This document shows positions 45,047 through 55,200 of a stretch of DNA of 64,000 nt, piece after piece. The notes under the pieces were generated by a model. That model was not told the origin of the DNA. It searched no databases and worked only from the letters and a program-made list of their open reading frames with translations. Position 1 is the first letter of the stretch; each line of letters starts with the position of its first letter. Both the position numbers and the translations under genes were made by a program. This DNA comes from Bacteroidota bacterium (GTDB taxonomy: Bacteria; Bacteroidota; Bacteroidia; Chitinophagales; Chitinophagaceae): positions 32,768 to 96,767 of the forward strand of contig JAFDXE010000017.1 of assembly GCA_018268085.1 (NCBI GenBank), in the 5' to 3' direction.

Positions 45047-46210
45047 TTAACCGAAACGAAGTGTTCTAAGGAATTTTACAATACCTCCCGGCAACCAACG
45101 GTTATCCAATTTAGATGAAGGGAGTACATTTGTTTTAACAGGCCGCCTCATTTGTTTATAATTCATAAACAATTTAAAATAATTATTTGCATTGGCTGTT
45201 AATTCATATTGCTTTTGAGTAAGCGCAAAACAATTTTCCTGCATTTCCTTTAACTTATTTCTGTCTTTGTCTAATGCCGCTATATGTTGCATAAAAGAGG
45301 ATATATCATTTGTTTTACAGGTGAAGCCTGTATCCTTTTTCAACAGATCTCTTATTCCTCCCGGTAAATCATTGGCGATGGTAATTACTCCATTTGCCAT
45401 ACATTCAAGAATGGATACGGGTGTACCTTCAAACAATGTTGGAAAAATAAAAATATCCTGGGCAGCCAGGATATTATACACATCATTCGAAGTATCTGGT
45501 TCTTTAAAAGTAATATTTGATTTACTTTTCCATTGCTCCTTTAACTTCTCTTTCAACGGTCCTTTACCAATGATTGTCCATTCAACATTCACCTGCATCT
45601 TTTTCAATCCTTCTTCAATTTCAATCAGCCGGTTAACACCTTTTCCTTCACTTAATCTACCGAGGAAAACCAATTGCAGGGGCGAATCTTTCTTTTTTAC
45701 AGGAAAACTGCTCAACTGTTTTACACCATAAGGAATATAAAAAACCCGATCTGCAAAGAGCCTGGGTGAAGAAGCAAAAACAGCATCTGCAAAAAAAGAG
45801 GAATGCGCAATGGCAACGTCTATCATATCGCCGCATTGTACATTCTGGTTTACATAAAAGTAATCATGCAATAAATGAAAAACAGTTTTCTGATTCCCTG
45901 TTTCACTGGCCGCTTGTAATGCAAGTACATTATCGGTAATAACAGCACCGGGTTCTGAACCGATCAAAGCCCCGAGTTTCTTGCGAACAAAGTATTGATT
46001 TTGCTTTCCTGAAAACCTAAATGTAATGGTTTCTATACCAGGGAAGAATTCTGTCAGCTTTGGCCGGTCATCTTCTTCATTATCCAGGAGGATCACTTTG
46101 ATTTTATGCTTTGGTATTAATTGCTGCCCCCCGATAATATTCTGGTAAAATGACGGAACACCGCCCATGGCATTCAAAAAAATAAATACATATTTTTCCT
46201 CACTGATCAT
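45047..46210 (-). CDS. Family 4 (GT-B) glycosyltransferase
   Basis: This 387-residue protein has a C-terminal domain with LVFLGRLSEGKGVNRLIEI and IFPTLFEGTPVSILECMANGVITIAND, the family 4 donor site. The N-terminal domain is about 1-170. Four bases overlap the methyltransferase gene upstream (ATGA type). The sugar is not predictable. Confidence 0.88.
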   Translation of the reverse strand: MISEEKYVFIFLNAMGGVPSFYQNIIGGQQLIPKHKIKVILLDNEEDDRPKLTEFFPGIETITFRFSGKQNQYFVRKKLGALIGSEPGAVITDNVLALQAASETGNQKTVFHLLHDYFYVNQNVQCGDMIDVAIAHSSFFADAVFASSPRLFADRVFYIPYGVKQLSSFPVKKKDSPLQLVFLGRLSEGKGVNRLIEIEEGLKKMQVNVEWTIIGKGPLKEKLKEQWKSKSNITFKEPDTSNDVYNILAAQDIFIFPTLFEGTPVSILECMANGVITIANDLPGGIRDLLKKDTGFTCKTNDISSFMQHIAALDKDRNKLKEMQENCFALTQKQYELTANANNYFKLFMNYKQMRRPVKTNVLPSSKLDNRWLPGGIVKFLRTLRFG

Positions 46211-46950
46211 TTTTTAAATTTAGCTGCCAGGGCCTTTCTGGCTAACAGTAAGAGGTAGCCGAAACTAATTTTTCCATCGTTGATATCCTCTAAAATTGCC
46301 GAACGGTTCCTGTAAAAGTCTGGATGAATAATATTGTATATATTCCGAACGGGAACTGAAGGTATAATGCTGTTGCTATTCCTGCGAATGAAGCATAAAA
46401 TATTCTGCCTGTACCACCAATAAATTTTATCGTTGTTCCAGATTGCAGGCCTGATCATATCATAACAATCAAAACCATTTTTTGCAAAATGTTCAATCCA
46501 GTAAGTTGGCCATTGCTCGTTGATATGATTTTCTCCACCCTGCATTGGAACTGCGGCTGAAAATATAACCGTGTCGCTTAGCCTGCACAATCCCTGGACA
46601 AAATTTTCTGCATACTGCGGATGAAGATGCTCTGCTACTTCTACTGAAATTGCAATGTCAAATTTTGATGCAATGCTCTGAGTAAAAGATGTAAACTCCT
46701 TTTCCAGGTCGATGTTGGTGAAATATTCTTCCGGAATATTCTTACGCAGCAAACTCCGATCTACCCAGTTTCCATCAAGGCCAAGTATTTTATCAACGCC
46801 ATGCTGTTTAAAAACTTTCAGAAAATTTCCAATTCCGCATCCCACATCCACCACACTTTTAGGATGAAATAATTCCATAAGTAATGGTATTATTTCCGAT
46901 GCGGATTGATCATTGTAAACACCTACGTTGTGATCGAATGATTTCGACAT
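46207..46950 (-). CDS. Class I SAM-dependent methyltransferase
   Basis: This 247-residue protein has the SAM-binding motif VVDVGCGIGNFLKVF at about residues 35-49, FDIAISVEVAEHLHP as motif II, and a downstream ADP-ribose-like region. It belongs to the Methyltransf_11/23 group and probably methylates a sugar or the end of a glycan chain (some locus members act as chain terminators). It is spaced 3 bases from the epimerase gene. Confidence 0.85.
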   Translation of the reverse strand: MSKSFDHNVGVYNDQSASEIIPLLMELFHPKSVVDVGCGIGNFLKVFKQHGVDKILGLDGNWVDRSLLRKNIPEEYFTNIDLEKEFTSFTQSIASKFDIAISVEVAEHLHPQYAENFVQGLCRLSDTVIFSAAVPMQGGENHINEQWPTYWIEHFAKNGFDCYDMIRPAIWNNDKIYWWYRQNILCFIRRNSNSIIPSVPVRNIYNIIHPDFYRNRSAILEDINDGKISFGYLLLLARKALAAKFKK

Positions 46951-46953
46951 AAA

Positions 46954-47865
46954 TTAAATTAGGGAAGAGGAATGTAACCAGGTTGCGGTTTGTTTGATAC
47001 CACTTTCAATACTTACCCGGTTGGTAAATCCAAGTGCTTTTATTTTACTGATATCCGCCCGCCAGTTCAACGGGTTTCCCTTACGGGCTATACTGTTAAA
47101 AACAAGGCGGGGCCTTAAGTTCATTGATTCAAAAAATACATTAACAACATCTTTCACAGAACTTTCTTCACCGGAAGCTATATTGTATATTTCCCCGTTC
47201 ATCGGGGCATGCTGAATAATGCAATCGAAACTTCTTACCAGGTCGTCGATATAAATAAAGTCCCGGCTCTCACTTCCCGTTCCCCACAGTTCTACTGCTG
47301 TTGTATTTTGAAGATATTTCCTGTAGATATCCCAGAAAACCTGTTTCTTCAACCCCGGACCATATACCGAAAAAGGCCTTACAACGGCAACGGGTACATG
47401 AAAAACGGTACTGTATTCCCGGCAAATATTTTCTGCCATGAGTTTGTGCCATCCATAAGGAGAAAGCGGTTTACAGGCTGCATCTTCACTTACGGGTAAT
47501 TTTTCAGGATTACCGTAAACGGCAGCACTTGAAATATGCAGGTATCTGCAGTTGTCATTGTATTTCCGGATAGCTTCCAGTATGGAAAAAGTGTCGAATG
47601 TATTTGCCTTAAAATCTTCAGCAGGATATTCAATGGAAAAATTCACATCGCCATTACCTGCAGCATTAATACAAATATCGAACTGGTTATTAGAAAATAT
47701 CTTTTCCCAGATCGGGACATGCTTATCGTTTCTGAAATAGGTGTAATGCTGTGAAGCTGGTACAGCGTCAATTCCACACCCGTAAACTGTATTGCCTGCT
47801 TCGGAAAAATAGCGAACGAGGTGGCTGCCAATAAAACCTTCAGATCCAATTATCAGAATGCGCAA
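46954..47865 (-). CDS. NAD-dependent epimerase/dehydratase (extended SDR)
   Basis: This 303-residue nucleotide-sugar modifying enzyme has the Rossmann motif IIGSEGFIGSHL at the N-terminus, catalytic YGWHK (Tyr, Lys) with an upstream HISSAAVYGNPE, and a C-terminal substrate domain with RPFSVYGPG and YIDDLVRSF. It is similar to UDP-sugar 4-epimerases/4,6-dehydratases; the exact reaction is undecided. It is packed with 3-5 base gaps between the methyltransferase and the acyltransferase genes. Confidence 0.86.
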   Translation of the reverse strand: MRILIIGSEGFIGSHLVRYFSEAGNTVYGCGIDAVPASQHYTYFRNDKHVPIWEKIFSNNQFDICINAAGNGDVNFSIEYPAEDFKANTFDTFSILEAIRKYNDNCRYLHISSAAVYGNPEKLPVSEDAACKPLSPYGWHKLMAENICREYSTVFHVPVAVVRPFSVYGPGLKKQVFWDIYRKYLQNTTAVELWGTGSESRDFIYIDDLVRSFDCIIQHAPMNGEIYNIASGEESSVKDVVNVFFESMNLRPRLVFNSIARKGNPLNWRADISKIKALGFTNRVSIESGIKQTATWLHSSSLI

Positions 47866-47870
47866 CTATA

Positions 47871-48500
47871 TTATTTTTTATCGAGGTATTTAATAATTTT
47901 TGCCGGGCTGCCTCCCACTACTGCATAATCCGGAACATCTTCTGTAACAATGGCCCCGGCTCCAACAATGGCTCCTTTCCCAATGGTAACACCTTTCAGG
48001 ATAATGGCATTAAACCCAATCCAGGCATCGTCTTTAATGATGATGGCTGCTTCCCTGAGATCTATAGATGACTGCAACCCGCCTTTATAGAAAATATGTA
48101 AAAAATCTTCGTGACGCAATTGCGCATCCAGGGGATGAGAATTATTATCGTGAATATTAACACCATGAGATATCAGCACCCGGTTACCTACTATTACTTT
48201 TTTTGCCGACCAGATTCTTGTGCCCGGCCCAATGAACGAGTGGTGGCCTACATGAATTTCACCACCATGTTTGAATATCAATAACTGACCCGAGATAATA
48301 CTTCTTTCGCCAATGCTTATACGCTTTTTATCGTGCTGGTGATTAAATAAAGAACCATCCGTTGTAATTAAAGCCAGTTCGTGTATCTCCGCTATTTCTT
48401 CATAGCCTTTACGTAATATTTTTTTAATCCTGGTATCATATTCAACTTTACCAAGTGCATAGATCCTGAAAAAAATATATTTAAAGAATTTTTTGATCAT
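47871..48500 (-). CDS. Hexapeptide-repeat acyltransferase (copy 2)
   Basis: This 209-residue protein has a left-handed beta helix: [76 protein letters not shown] and [13 protein letters not shown]. It matches maltose/galactoside-type O-acetyltransferases; His in HDNNSHP is the likely catalytic residue. It is different in length and N-terminus from the copy at 33690. It follows the Wzt gene by 5 bases. Confidence 0.88.
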   Translation of the reverse strand: MIKKFFKYIFFRIYALGKVEYDTRIKKILRKGYEEIAEIHELALITTDGSLFNHQHDKKRISIGERSIISGQLLIFKHGGEIHVGHHSFIGPGTRIWSAKKVIVGNRVLISHGVNIHDNNSHPLDAQLRHEDFLHIFYKGGLQSSIDLREAAIIIKDDAWIGFNAIILKGVTIGKGAIVGAGAIVTEDVPDYAVVGGSPAKIIKYLDKK

Positions 48501-48505
48501 GCTGT

Positions 48506-49756
48506 TTATTGTTCGAGCCAGGAAGGCTGTATGATAATACTTCCGTTATCCGATCCTTCATATAATGCCAGGTCTGTGCCGGTATCATGAATGCGACAGG
48601 AGCAAATATTATCTATATAATCGTGAACCCGGCCGTTCTTTTCCCAGATAGCAAAAGCAAATGAATAATCGTTGGGTGCAATAAGACCTGCCGGCAACAT
48701 TAGCCTTCCATGAAAATTGGTTCCGTCATTTTTAAAAAATGAAACCGGTTTTAGAATTGTGAAAACGCGGCTCTGGTATTTATCATTTAACCCAATACCT
48801 ATTTGTAAAGTATTGGATGGATTGGTAATGCTGAATGTAAAATCCAGGATCATATTTTCTTCAAAATTAAAATCACTGGTAATTGTATTCGCCTTATTTG
48901 TTAATGCAATGCGGTTAAAATGATTGGGCTTTGCGGCTGCATTTCGTTCATTTACCACATACGCTTCATCATATTGCTGCATGCCGGAGATATATTGATC
49001 GATGATGACTTTTGTTTTATCGAATCCTTCTACCCTGCCGGCTTTTAATAGTAAGGTTTGATTGCACAACTGCTGAATTACTCCCATGTTATGACTCACA
49101 AACAATACAGTTCTGCCGTCGTTGTTGCTTACATCTTCCATTTTGCCCAGGCATTTTTTCTGGAATTGTGCATCACCTACCGCCAACACTTCATCAACTA
49201 CCAGGATTTCAGGTTCAAGATGTGCAGCAACTGCAAAAGCAAGTCGCACATACATACCACTGCTGTACCGCTTAACCGGTGTATCTAAAAATCTTTCTAC
49301 TTCAGCAAAATCCACGATGGCATCAAACTGGCTCCTGATCTCACGCCTGCTCATGCCGAGTATAGCCCCGTTCAGAAAAATATTTTCCCTGCCGGTAAGC
49401 TCGGGATGAAAACCGGTTCCTACTTCCAGCAGGGAAGCCACCCTTCCTTTTATTTTAATACTGCCGGATGTTATATCGGTAATACGGGATAAAATTTTCA
49501 GCAATGTACTTTTTCCTGCACCATTTCTCCCGATGATACCGATGCGGTTTCCTTCTTCAATCGTGAAGTTTACATCTTTTAAAGCCCAGAATAATTCTTT
49601 TGATTTTTTTTCGGAAGGTTTCATCCATCCCGGGAATGAAAATATTTTTTTTGCCCGGTTGCTGATCACATCTCTTAATGCGGTATACGCTTCCTTGCCT
49701 TCATGAGAAAGGATAAAACTTTTGGAGAGATTATTTACTTCGATTACTGAAGACAT
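48506..49756 (-). CDS. Polysaccharide ABC exporter ATPase (Wzt-like) with C-terminal substrate-binding domain
   Basis: This 416-residue protein has Walker [13 protein letters not shown], signature [14 protein letters not shown] and Walker [13 protein letters not shown] within residues about 60-190, plus a roughly 160-residue C-terminal extension (about 250-416; [41 protein letters not shown]). That extension matches the carbohydrate-recognition domain that lets Wzt proteins select finished, end-capped glycans. It pairs with the permease gene 11 bases upstream. Confidence 0.92.
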   Translation of the reverse strand: MSSVIEVNNLSKSFILSHEGKEAYTALRDVISNRAKKIFSFPGWMKPSEKKSKELFWALKDVNFTIEEGNRIGIIGRNGAGKSTLLKILSRITDITSGSIKIKGRVASLLEVGTGFHPELTGRENIFLNGAILGMSRREIRSQFDAIVDFAEVERFLDTPVKRYSSGMYVRLAFAVAAHLEPEILVVDEVLAVGDAQFQKKCLGKMEDVSNNDGRTVLFVSHNMGVIQQLCNQTLLLKAGRVEGFDKTKVIIDQYISGMQQYDEAYVVNERNAAAKPNHFNRIALTNKANTITSDFNFEENMILDFTFSITNPSNTLQIGIGLNDKYQSRVFTILKPVSFFKNDGTNFHGRLMLPAGLIAPNDYSFAFAIWEKNGRVHDYIDNICSCRIHDTGTDLALYEGSDNGSIIIQPSWLEQ

Positions 49757-49767
49757 TGCTTATTCAC

Positions 49768-50607
49768 TTAAATATTGTCTGCAAATGATTTTTCCATTTT
49801 CCGGAAGTAATAAATACCGATAAAAACGAAAATGAAAGTAATGGTAACAGACAATGCAAATGATTGAATATTGATGGCATCGCCCAACAAACACCACCTG
49901 AAACCATCTATAACACCTGCCATTGGATTCAGCGAATACAACAGCCTGTATTTTTCCGGAACCACAGAGGAGGAAAATCCTACCGGGCTAATGTATAAAC
50001 CAAATTGCACTATAAATGGGATGATATAACGGAAATCGCGGTACTTCACATTAACAGCAGTGAGATACAGCCCGATGCCGATAGCGCATAAAAATGCAAG
50101 AATGATAAACAGGGGTAAAAATAAAATATGCCAGGAAGGAATGTAACGGTACCAGGCAAACATACAAAGCAGTATTCCGAATGATATCGCAAAATCTACC
50201 AGGCTGGTAATAACAGAACTGGCAGGAATGATCATTCTGGGGAAATAAACTTTGGTAATGAGATTGGCATTGCCAATTAAACTATTGCTTGATTCACTCA
50301 ATGCATTACTAAAAAACTGCCAGGGCAACATACCTGCAAATACCATCAATGCATAAGGTGCATTGCCGGGGTTGTTCATGTTGGCTACTTTACTGAACAC
50401 AATGGTAAAAATAATAGTAGTAAGAACGGGGCGGATAATACTCCAGGCGGCACCAATAACCGTTTGCTTATACCTTACTTTAATATCCCGCCAGCTCAGG
50501 ATATAGAACAGTTCCCTGTAGCGCCAGATATCTTTCCAGTAATTTTTCCCGGCTTTACCCGGTTCTATTACAAGGCTCCATTGCTGTTCTGAATTTTTTA
50601 CGGCCAT
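49768..50607 (-). CDS. Polysaccharide ABC exporter permease (Wzm-like)
   Basis: This 279-residue ABC-2 type permease has six hydrophobic segments and the conserved N-terminal YRELFYILSWRDIKVRYKQTVIG-type block, then GMLPWQFFSNALSESSNSLIGNANLITKVYFPR. It forms the membrane channel for export of lipid-linked polysaccharide with the Wzt-like ATPase. It is 4 bases after a GT4 gene, so translation is probably coupled. Confidence 0.92.
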   Translation of the reverse strand: MAVKNSEQQWSLVIEPGKAGKNYWKDIWRYRELFYILSWRDIKVRYKQTVIGAAWSIIRPVLTTIIFTIVFSKVANMNNPGNAPYALMVFAGMLPWQFFSNALSESSNSLIGNANLITKVYFPRMIIPASSVITSLVDFAISFGILLCMFAWYRYIPSWHILFLPLFIILAFLCAIGIGLYLTAVNVKYRDFRYIIPFIVQFGLYISPVGFSSSVVPEKYRLLYSLNPMAGVIDGFRWCLLGDAINIQSFALSVTITFIFVFIGIYYFRKMEKSFADNI

Positions 50608-50611
50608 ACTT

Positions 50612-51733
50612 TTACTTATTCGCTTCTATTGCTTTAGCCAGTTTTCGTTTATAGTTTTCATAACCTGAATGTTCCATAAGCAACTTACGGTCTGGCATAT
50701 ACGAAATTCGGTTGTCAATAATTTTTTCAATGGCATTACTGATGGCTTTCACATCAAAAGGATCTACCAGCAGTCCTAATTTACCGTTATACAAAGCATC
50801 TACGGAACCATCTACATTGCCTGCAATAACGGGTACCCCGTAAAACATTGCTTCTATAAATACAATTCCAAAACCTTCTTTGGTACTGGGCATAACGTAA
50901 ATATCGGAAGCTTTAAAATGGTTAACCAGTTCTTCGTCGGGTACAAAGCCCGTCATCACCACTGAATCTTCCAGTTGCAATTTCCTGATCATCTCATCCA
51001 GAAATTTCTTCTCCTGCTCATCATAACTGCCCGCTAGCAGGTAGCGTATGCCGGGATACCTGCTCTTTAAAGTAAGCATCGACTGCATTACTTTATCATA
51101 CCCCTTATACCTTTCCCCGGAAGATAATCTCGACAAAGTAAACAATACAATATCATCTTTTCCGAATCCGTACCTGTTGCGCAGATCGGTTCTCAATTGA
51201 GGCGATTCATTCACCGGTAAAAACGGATCCAGGCAATTGTTGAGCACCACACATTTTTCCGGCGGGAACTGATGCATTTCCTGCAGCCTGGTAGCAGTAA
51301 ACTTACTCACGGCAATTATCCTGTCGCAACTGCCCAGCATTTTTTTTTGTTTTGAAGTAAGCAGCTCCCACACTTCAATACCATGCGCAAACATGATGAG
51401 CCGGGTACGCGGAGATATTTTTTTGATGAGCCATCCAACCACCAATAAGTTAACATGGCTTATAACAACTGTATTATACTTACGGCCATTGCTAACCGCA
51501 GATAAAATGAATTTTAATTTATTAGCTGCAAATCCATGAAACAATTCAGCCGGGAAATATTTATTTCCGAAAGCATCTTTGTTCAGGTCATACATGCAGT
51601 AAACATCCACTGTACAATTTCCCGACAGATATTCCTCATACATTGCTTTCCCGGCAACGCGACAAACTTTTTCAATACCACCTGTTGCGGAGAAAACTTT
51701 TAAAGTGAGGAATAAAATTCTATTGGAAGGCAA
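50612..51733 (-). CDS. Family 4 (GT-B) glycosyltransferase
   Basis: This 373-residue protein has TGGIEKVCRVAG at the start (the GG-x-E loop), FTLSRLSSGERYKGYDKV in the second domain, and DIYVMPSTKEGFGIVFIEAMFYGVPVIAG, the donor-binding E-x7-E motif. It is a typical GT4 enzyme of retaining type. It lies 55 bases after AsnB-like copy 2. Confidence 0.9.
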   Translation of the reverse strand: MPSNRILFLTLKVFSATGGIEKVCRVAGKAMYEEYLSGNCTVDVYCMYDLNKDAFGNKYFPAELFHGFAANKLKFILSAVSNGRKYNTVVISHVNLLVVGWLIKKISPRTRLIMFAHGIEVWELLTSKQKKMLGSCDRIIAVSKFTATRLQEMHQFPPEKCVVLNNCLDPFLPVNESPQLRTDLRNRYGFGKDDIVLFTLSRLSSGERYKGYDKVMQSMLTLKSRYPGIRYLLAGSYDEQEKKFLDEMIRKLQLEDSVVMTGFVPDEELVNHFKASDIYVMPSTKEGFGIVFIEAMFYGVPVIAGNVDGSVDALYNGKLGLLVDPFDVKAISNAIEKIIDNRISYMPDRKLLMEHSGYENYKRKLAKAIEANK

Positions 51734-51788
51734 GTCTTTTATTTTTTTCTAACGGATGTTGTAATGCACGCTTTTATTGCCTGTAATC

Positions 51789-53582
51789 TTACGACGTGGC
51801 TTTGCTTTTTATTAATACCAGCGACAACAAATGCGACCAGTGTAATTTACCAGACATGAAACTTGTATAACTTTCCTGGTAACGTTTACTTCCGTTTTGC
51901 ATAATTTCCTTTACATAGTTACTTGTACGCAACCATTGCTGAAAAGGAAAACTGAATCCCATCTTGGGCCTGTCCCAGATTTCTCTTGGAAGAATATCAT
52001 TAAAGCAATTGATAAGAATCTGTTTGCTATTGCTTCCTGCATATTTTACATTGGGATCAATTTGAAATGCAAGATCAATCACATCTTCATCTAAAAAAGG
52101 CACCCTGATTTCAACGCTATGGATCATACTCATTACATCTGAATCCCGCAGCAACTGGTTCTGCATGTACACATTAAATTCCATCCAGCTTGCCTGGTTT
52201 TTGGGATGTATGTGTTTTATATCATTAAAAATGGGCGTTTCATTTAAAATTGCCCACACTTCTTTTTCAGTACTGCCTAACTGCCTGGCAATTTCATATG
52301 CACTAAAATGCCCACGCAAAAACAAGTAAATCCCTTTAATACCTTCCATTGATAGGTACGACATCCGGTTAAGCTTTTTGGATGCACTTTTTCTGCCGGC
52401 AATAGTTATACCCGAAGGAAGTTGTTGAAGTTTTAAAGCGGTTGCAATGCGATTGAAAGATGGATAACCGCCAAAGAGTTCATCGCCACCCAAACCGGAG
52501 AGAACTGCTTTTAATCCGAGCGATTTTGCATGACGGCTGATAAACCAGGTGTTGATACCATCGCAACTCGGCATGTCCATGCTATGAATGATCTCTTCAA
52601 AATTTTTATGAAAAATTTCCTCCGTAAGCAGGTACTGGCTGTGCCGGCACTGGAGTTTAGTATGTAATATATCCTGGTATTTTTTTTCGGAATAAGCAGG
52701 ATCATCAAAATAAATAGATAAAGTATTCAGGTCTGTTTTTTTATACTTCGAAGCAACCGAAGCCATAATACCCGAATCTAATCCCCCGCTAAGGAACACG
52801 CCCAGGGGAGCATCTGCAACAAGCTGTCTTTTTACGGAATCATCTACAACCTTTCTGATCGAATGATTTACTTCATGGGGATCTGTTAACCTGTTAGCAT
52901 AACTGTAATGCTTAAACGATTGCAGGCTTGTATCTCCCGACTGAACTGAATATTTTAAATAGCAGCCTTTTGGCAGTGCAGAAACGGTTGAAAGTGTTGT
53001 TACAGGTTCAGGAATAAAACCATAAGCCATCAGGTAAACAGGCCAATTGCTGTTTGCCGACTGCAAACCCGGAATATTTTTGAAAGCTCTTATCTCAGAG
53101 GCAAAACAAAGCAATCCTTTCGATGCATGATAATACAATGGCTTAATGCCCGATGGATCTCTTACCAGGTAAATTTCTTTTTCAACGGAATCCCATAGTG
53201 CAAATGCGAACATTCCTTTCAGCCTCGAAAAACTGAGTGTGCCCCATTGTGCAAATGCAGCCAGGATCACTTCCGTATCAGTAGTACTTTTAAACCGGTG
53301 ATTAAGTAAGATTAATTCTGCCCGTAATTCCTGGAAATTGTACAGCTCACCATTGTAAGTAATCCAGTAGCGGTTGTTGTATTGCATCGGCATGTGGCCA
53401 TCGGCACTAAGGTCGAGCAATGCAAGTCTCCTGTTTCCTAAAACCAGGTGATCGGTTTCTGAAACAAATGTACCGCCATCATCCGGGCCGCCATGTTCCT
53501 GATTACGGCACATTTGCTGTACCGATGCTTCAATAACATTTGCAGGCGATGCTGCGTTTACCATCCCGGCGATTCTACACAT
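51789..53582 (-). CDS. AsnB-like glutamine-dependent amidotransferase/asparagine synthetase (copy 2)
   Basis: This 597-residue protein starts with MCRIAGMVNAA, so the catalytic Cys2 is present but the usual Gly3 is Arg. The glutaminase domain is about 1-205 (RRLALLDLS, YNGELYNFQEL). The synthetase domain has FLSGGLDSGIMA, VLSGLGGDELFGGYPSF and DVMSMIHSVEIRVPFLDEDV. It is a distant paralogue of the gene at 31958. Its start overlaps the fcl stop by 8 bases. Amidation of a sugar acid in the polysaccharide is the likely role, by inference. Confidence 0.86.
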   Translation of the reverse strand: MCRIAGMVNAASPANVIEASVQQMCRNQEHGGPDDGGTFVSETDHLVLGNRRLALLDLSADGHMPMQYNNRYWITYNGELYNFQELRAELILLNHRFKSTTDTEVILAAFAQWGTLSFSRLKGMFAFALWDSVEKEIYLVRDPSGIKPLYYHASKGLLCFASEIRAFKNIPGLQSANSNWPVYLMAYGFIPEPVTTLSTVSALPKGCYLKYSVQSGDTSLQSFKHYSYANRLTDPHEVNHSIRKVVDDSVKRQLVADAPLGVFLSGGLDSGIMASVASKYKKTDLNTLSIYFDDPAYSEKKYQDILHTKLQCRHSQYLLTEEIFHKNFEEIIHSMDMPSCDGINTWFISRHAKSLGLKAVLSGLGGDELFGGYPSFNRIATALKLQQLPSGITIAGRKSASKKLNRMSYLSMEGIKGIYLFLRGHFSAYEIARQLGSTEKEVWAILNETPIFNDIKHIHPKNQASWMEFNVYMQNQLLRDSDVMSMIHSVEIRVPFLDEDVIDLAFQIDPNVKYAGSNSKQILINCFNDILPREIWDRPKMGFSFPFQQWLRTSNYVKEIMQNGSKRYQESYTSFMSGKLHWSHLLSLVLIKSKATS

Positions 53583-54552
53583 GTACTATAGCCAGGTTCT
53601 TTGTATTGATGGGATTTGTGTAATAAAAATAATTCTGCTCAAAATTCTGATAAGTAGATGCCAAACCTTCTTCCAGGTCAATCACAGCTTTCCATCCAAG
53701 ATTTTTAATTTTATCTACATTGAGCAATTTACGTGGAGTACCATCGGGCTTTGATTCATCAAATACAATCGTTCCCTGGTAGTTGGTAATTTTTTTTATG
53801 AGGGTTGCCATTTCTTTGATGGTATAATCGAGCCCGGAACCTACATTAATAATTTCCGACGACTCATATCGTTGCATCAGGAAGTAACAGGCCATAGCCG
53901 CATCATCAACGTGTAGAAATTCTCTTCTTGGTTTGCCTGTACCCCACACCGTTACTACGTGCTCTTCTTTCAGTTTTGCTTCATGAAATTTCCTCAGTAA
54001 AGCAGGCAACACATGTGCATTCTGCAGGTTGTAAGAATCTCCTGGACCATAAAGATTTGTAGGCATAACGCTAATGAACCTGCAACCATACTGGCGATGG
54101 TAAGCCTGGCACATTTTAATACCGGCAATCTTGGCAATGGCATAGGCATCATTGGTAGGTTCAAGAACGCCTGTCATCAGGTATTCTTCAACGATTGGCT
54201 GGGGAGCGTTCTTCGGGTAAATACAACTGCTTCCTAAAAAGAGCAATTTTTCCACCCCATTTTTATAGGCTGCATGAATAATGTTATTCTGGATGGCCAG
54301 GTTATCGTAAATAAAATCGCCCGGGTAGGTTTTGTTCGCCATAATTCCCCCTACTTTGGCTGCAGCAAGGAAAACATAGTGTGGCTGAACGGTATCAAAA
54401 AAATCAAATACTGCTTTTTGGTCCCTGAGGTCAAGTTCTTCAGAGCTCCTTGTAATGATATTGAGATAACCTTTTTTTTTCAATAACCGAACAATGGCAC
54501 CTCCTACTAATCCTGTGTGGCCTGCCACATATATTTTATCCGTAATTTTCAT
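53575..54552 (-). CDS. fcl: GDP-L-fucose synthase
   Basis: This 325-residue extended SDR has VAGHTGLVGGAIVRLL at the N-terminus, FLGSSCIYPKNAPQPIVEEYLMTG, catalytic YAIAK, GPGDSYN, and EFLHVDDAA. This pattern is specific for GDP-4-keto-6-deoxymannose epimerase/reductase. It makes GDP-L-fucose. Its usual partner gmd (GDP-mannose 4,6-dehydratase) is not in the window. It probably supplies the GT11-like protein at 37851. Confidence 0.93.
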   Translation of the reverse strand: MKITDKIYVAGHTGLVGGAIVRLLKKKGYLNIITRSSEELDLRDQKAVFDFFDTVQPHYVFLAAAKVGGIMANKTYPGDFIYDNLAIQNNIIHAAYKNGVEKLLFLGSSCIYPKNAPQPIVEEYLMTGVLEPTNDAYAIAKIAGIKMCQAYHRQYGCRFISVMPTNLYGPGDSYNLQNAHVLPALLRKFHEAKLKEEHVVTVWGTGKPRREFLHVDDAAMACYFLMQRYESSEIINVGSGLDYTIKEMATLIKKITNYQGTIVFDESKPDGTPRKLLNVDKIKNLGWKAVIDLEEGLASTYQNFEQNYFYYTNPINTKNLAIVHV

Positions 54553-54621
54553 TAAAGAGCTGTTAAAATTTAATGAGGTAAGTTACATTTTTTTGCCGGA
54601 ATTTTATAATTACCCGGCTAT

Positions 54622-55134
54622 TTACTCCGTAAAATCAGTTGGTTCTAGGTTCTTTTTGTCGAAAACGGCTACCAGTTGTATGCCCATGCTGTCTATTTTC
54701 ACTTTCGCCCTGGTACCACTTACTTCCACAATTATACCATGATAGTTCATCATGATCCCCTGCCGCACCATTACTTTGGAATGAACATCCAGTTTTCTTT
54801 CCACCACTTCCACATTGCTGAATTCCTGCAGAAATTTCCGGATCGTATTTATTTCTTCGTCTTTTACTTTTGCCGGTTTACCCAGCCAGTACACATAGTT
54901 GAGGATACCTTCTGTTTTCTTGATATCCCATTTCGCAGGTTCGTTCACTTTTACAAATACATACCCTTTGAATAAAGGTTCCAGCACAATTTTATACCGA
55001 TCGCTCCATTTTTTTCGTACCCTGTTAAGCGGGCAATAATTCTCAATTCCCTTTTCATTTAAAACAGCCGACACTTTTTTTTCCCACCTGGGGCGGGTGT
55101 ACACAACATACCAGTTGGTTTCTGTTTCGTTCAT
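54622..55134 (-). CDS. NusG-like (UpxY-type) transcription antiterminator
   Basis: The protein has 170 residues from the ATG at 55134 (MNETETNWYVVYTRPRWEKKV); a longer frame to 55185 is possible but unlikely. The NGN domain spans residues about 7-115 (WYVVYTRPRWEKKVSAVL, FKGYVFVKV, VYWLGKPAKV). A KOW-like domain follows at about 120-165 (VMVRQGIMMNYHGIIVEV). NusG paralogues of the UpxY/LoaP/RfaH kind help RNA polymerase read long polysaccharide operons. Here it is the third gene of a run of 29 genes, and it probably acts on its own operon. Confidence 0.88.
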   Translation of the reverse strand: MNETETNWYVVYTRPRWEKKVSAVLNEKGIENYCPLNRVRKKWSDRYKIVLEPLFKGYVFVKVNEPAKWDIKKTEGILNYVYWLGKPAKVKDEEINTIRKFLQEFSNVEVVERKLDVHSKVMVRQGIMMNYHGIIVEVSGTRAKVKIDSMGIQLVAVFDKKNLEPTDFTE

Positions 55135-55200
55135 GTCAAAGCTTCGCTGTCCCTCAGTCACATGATTAACTGAAGGATATAGCAATGATAGAGGGTTATT

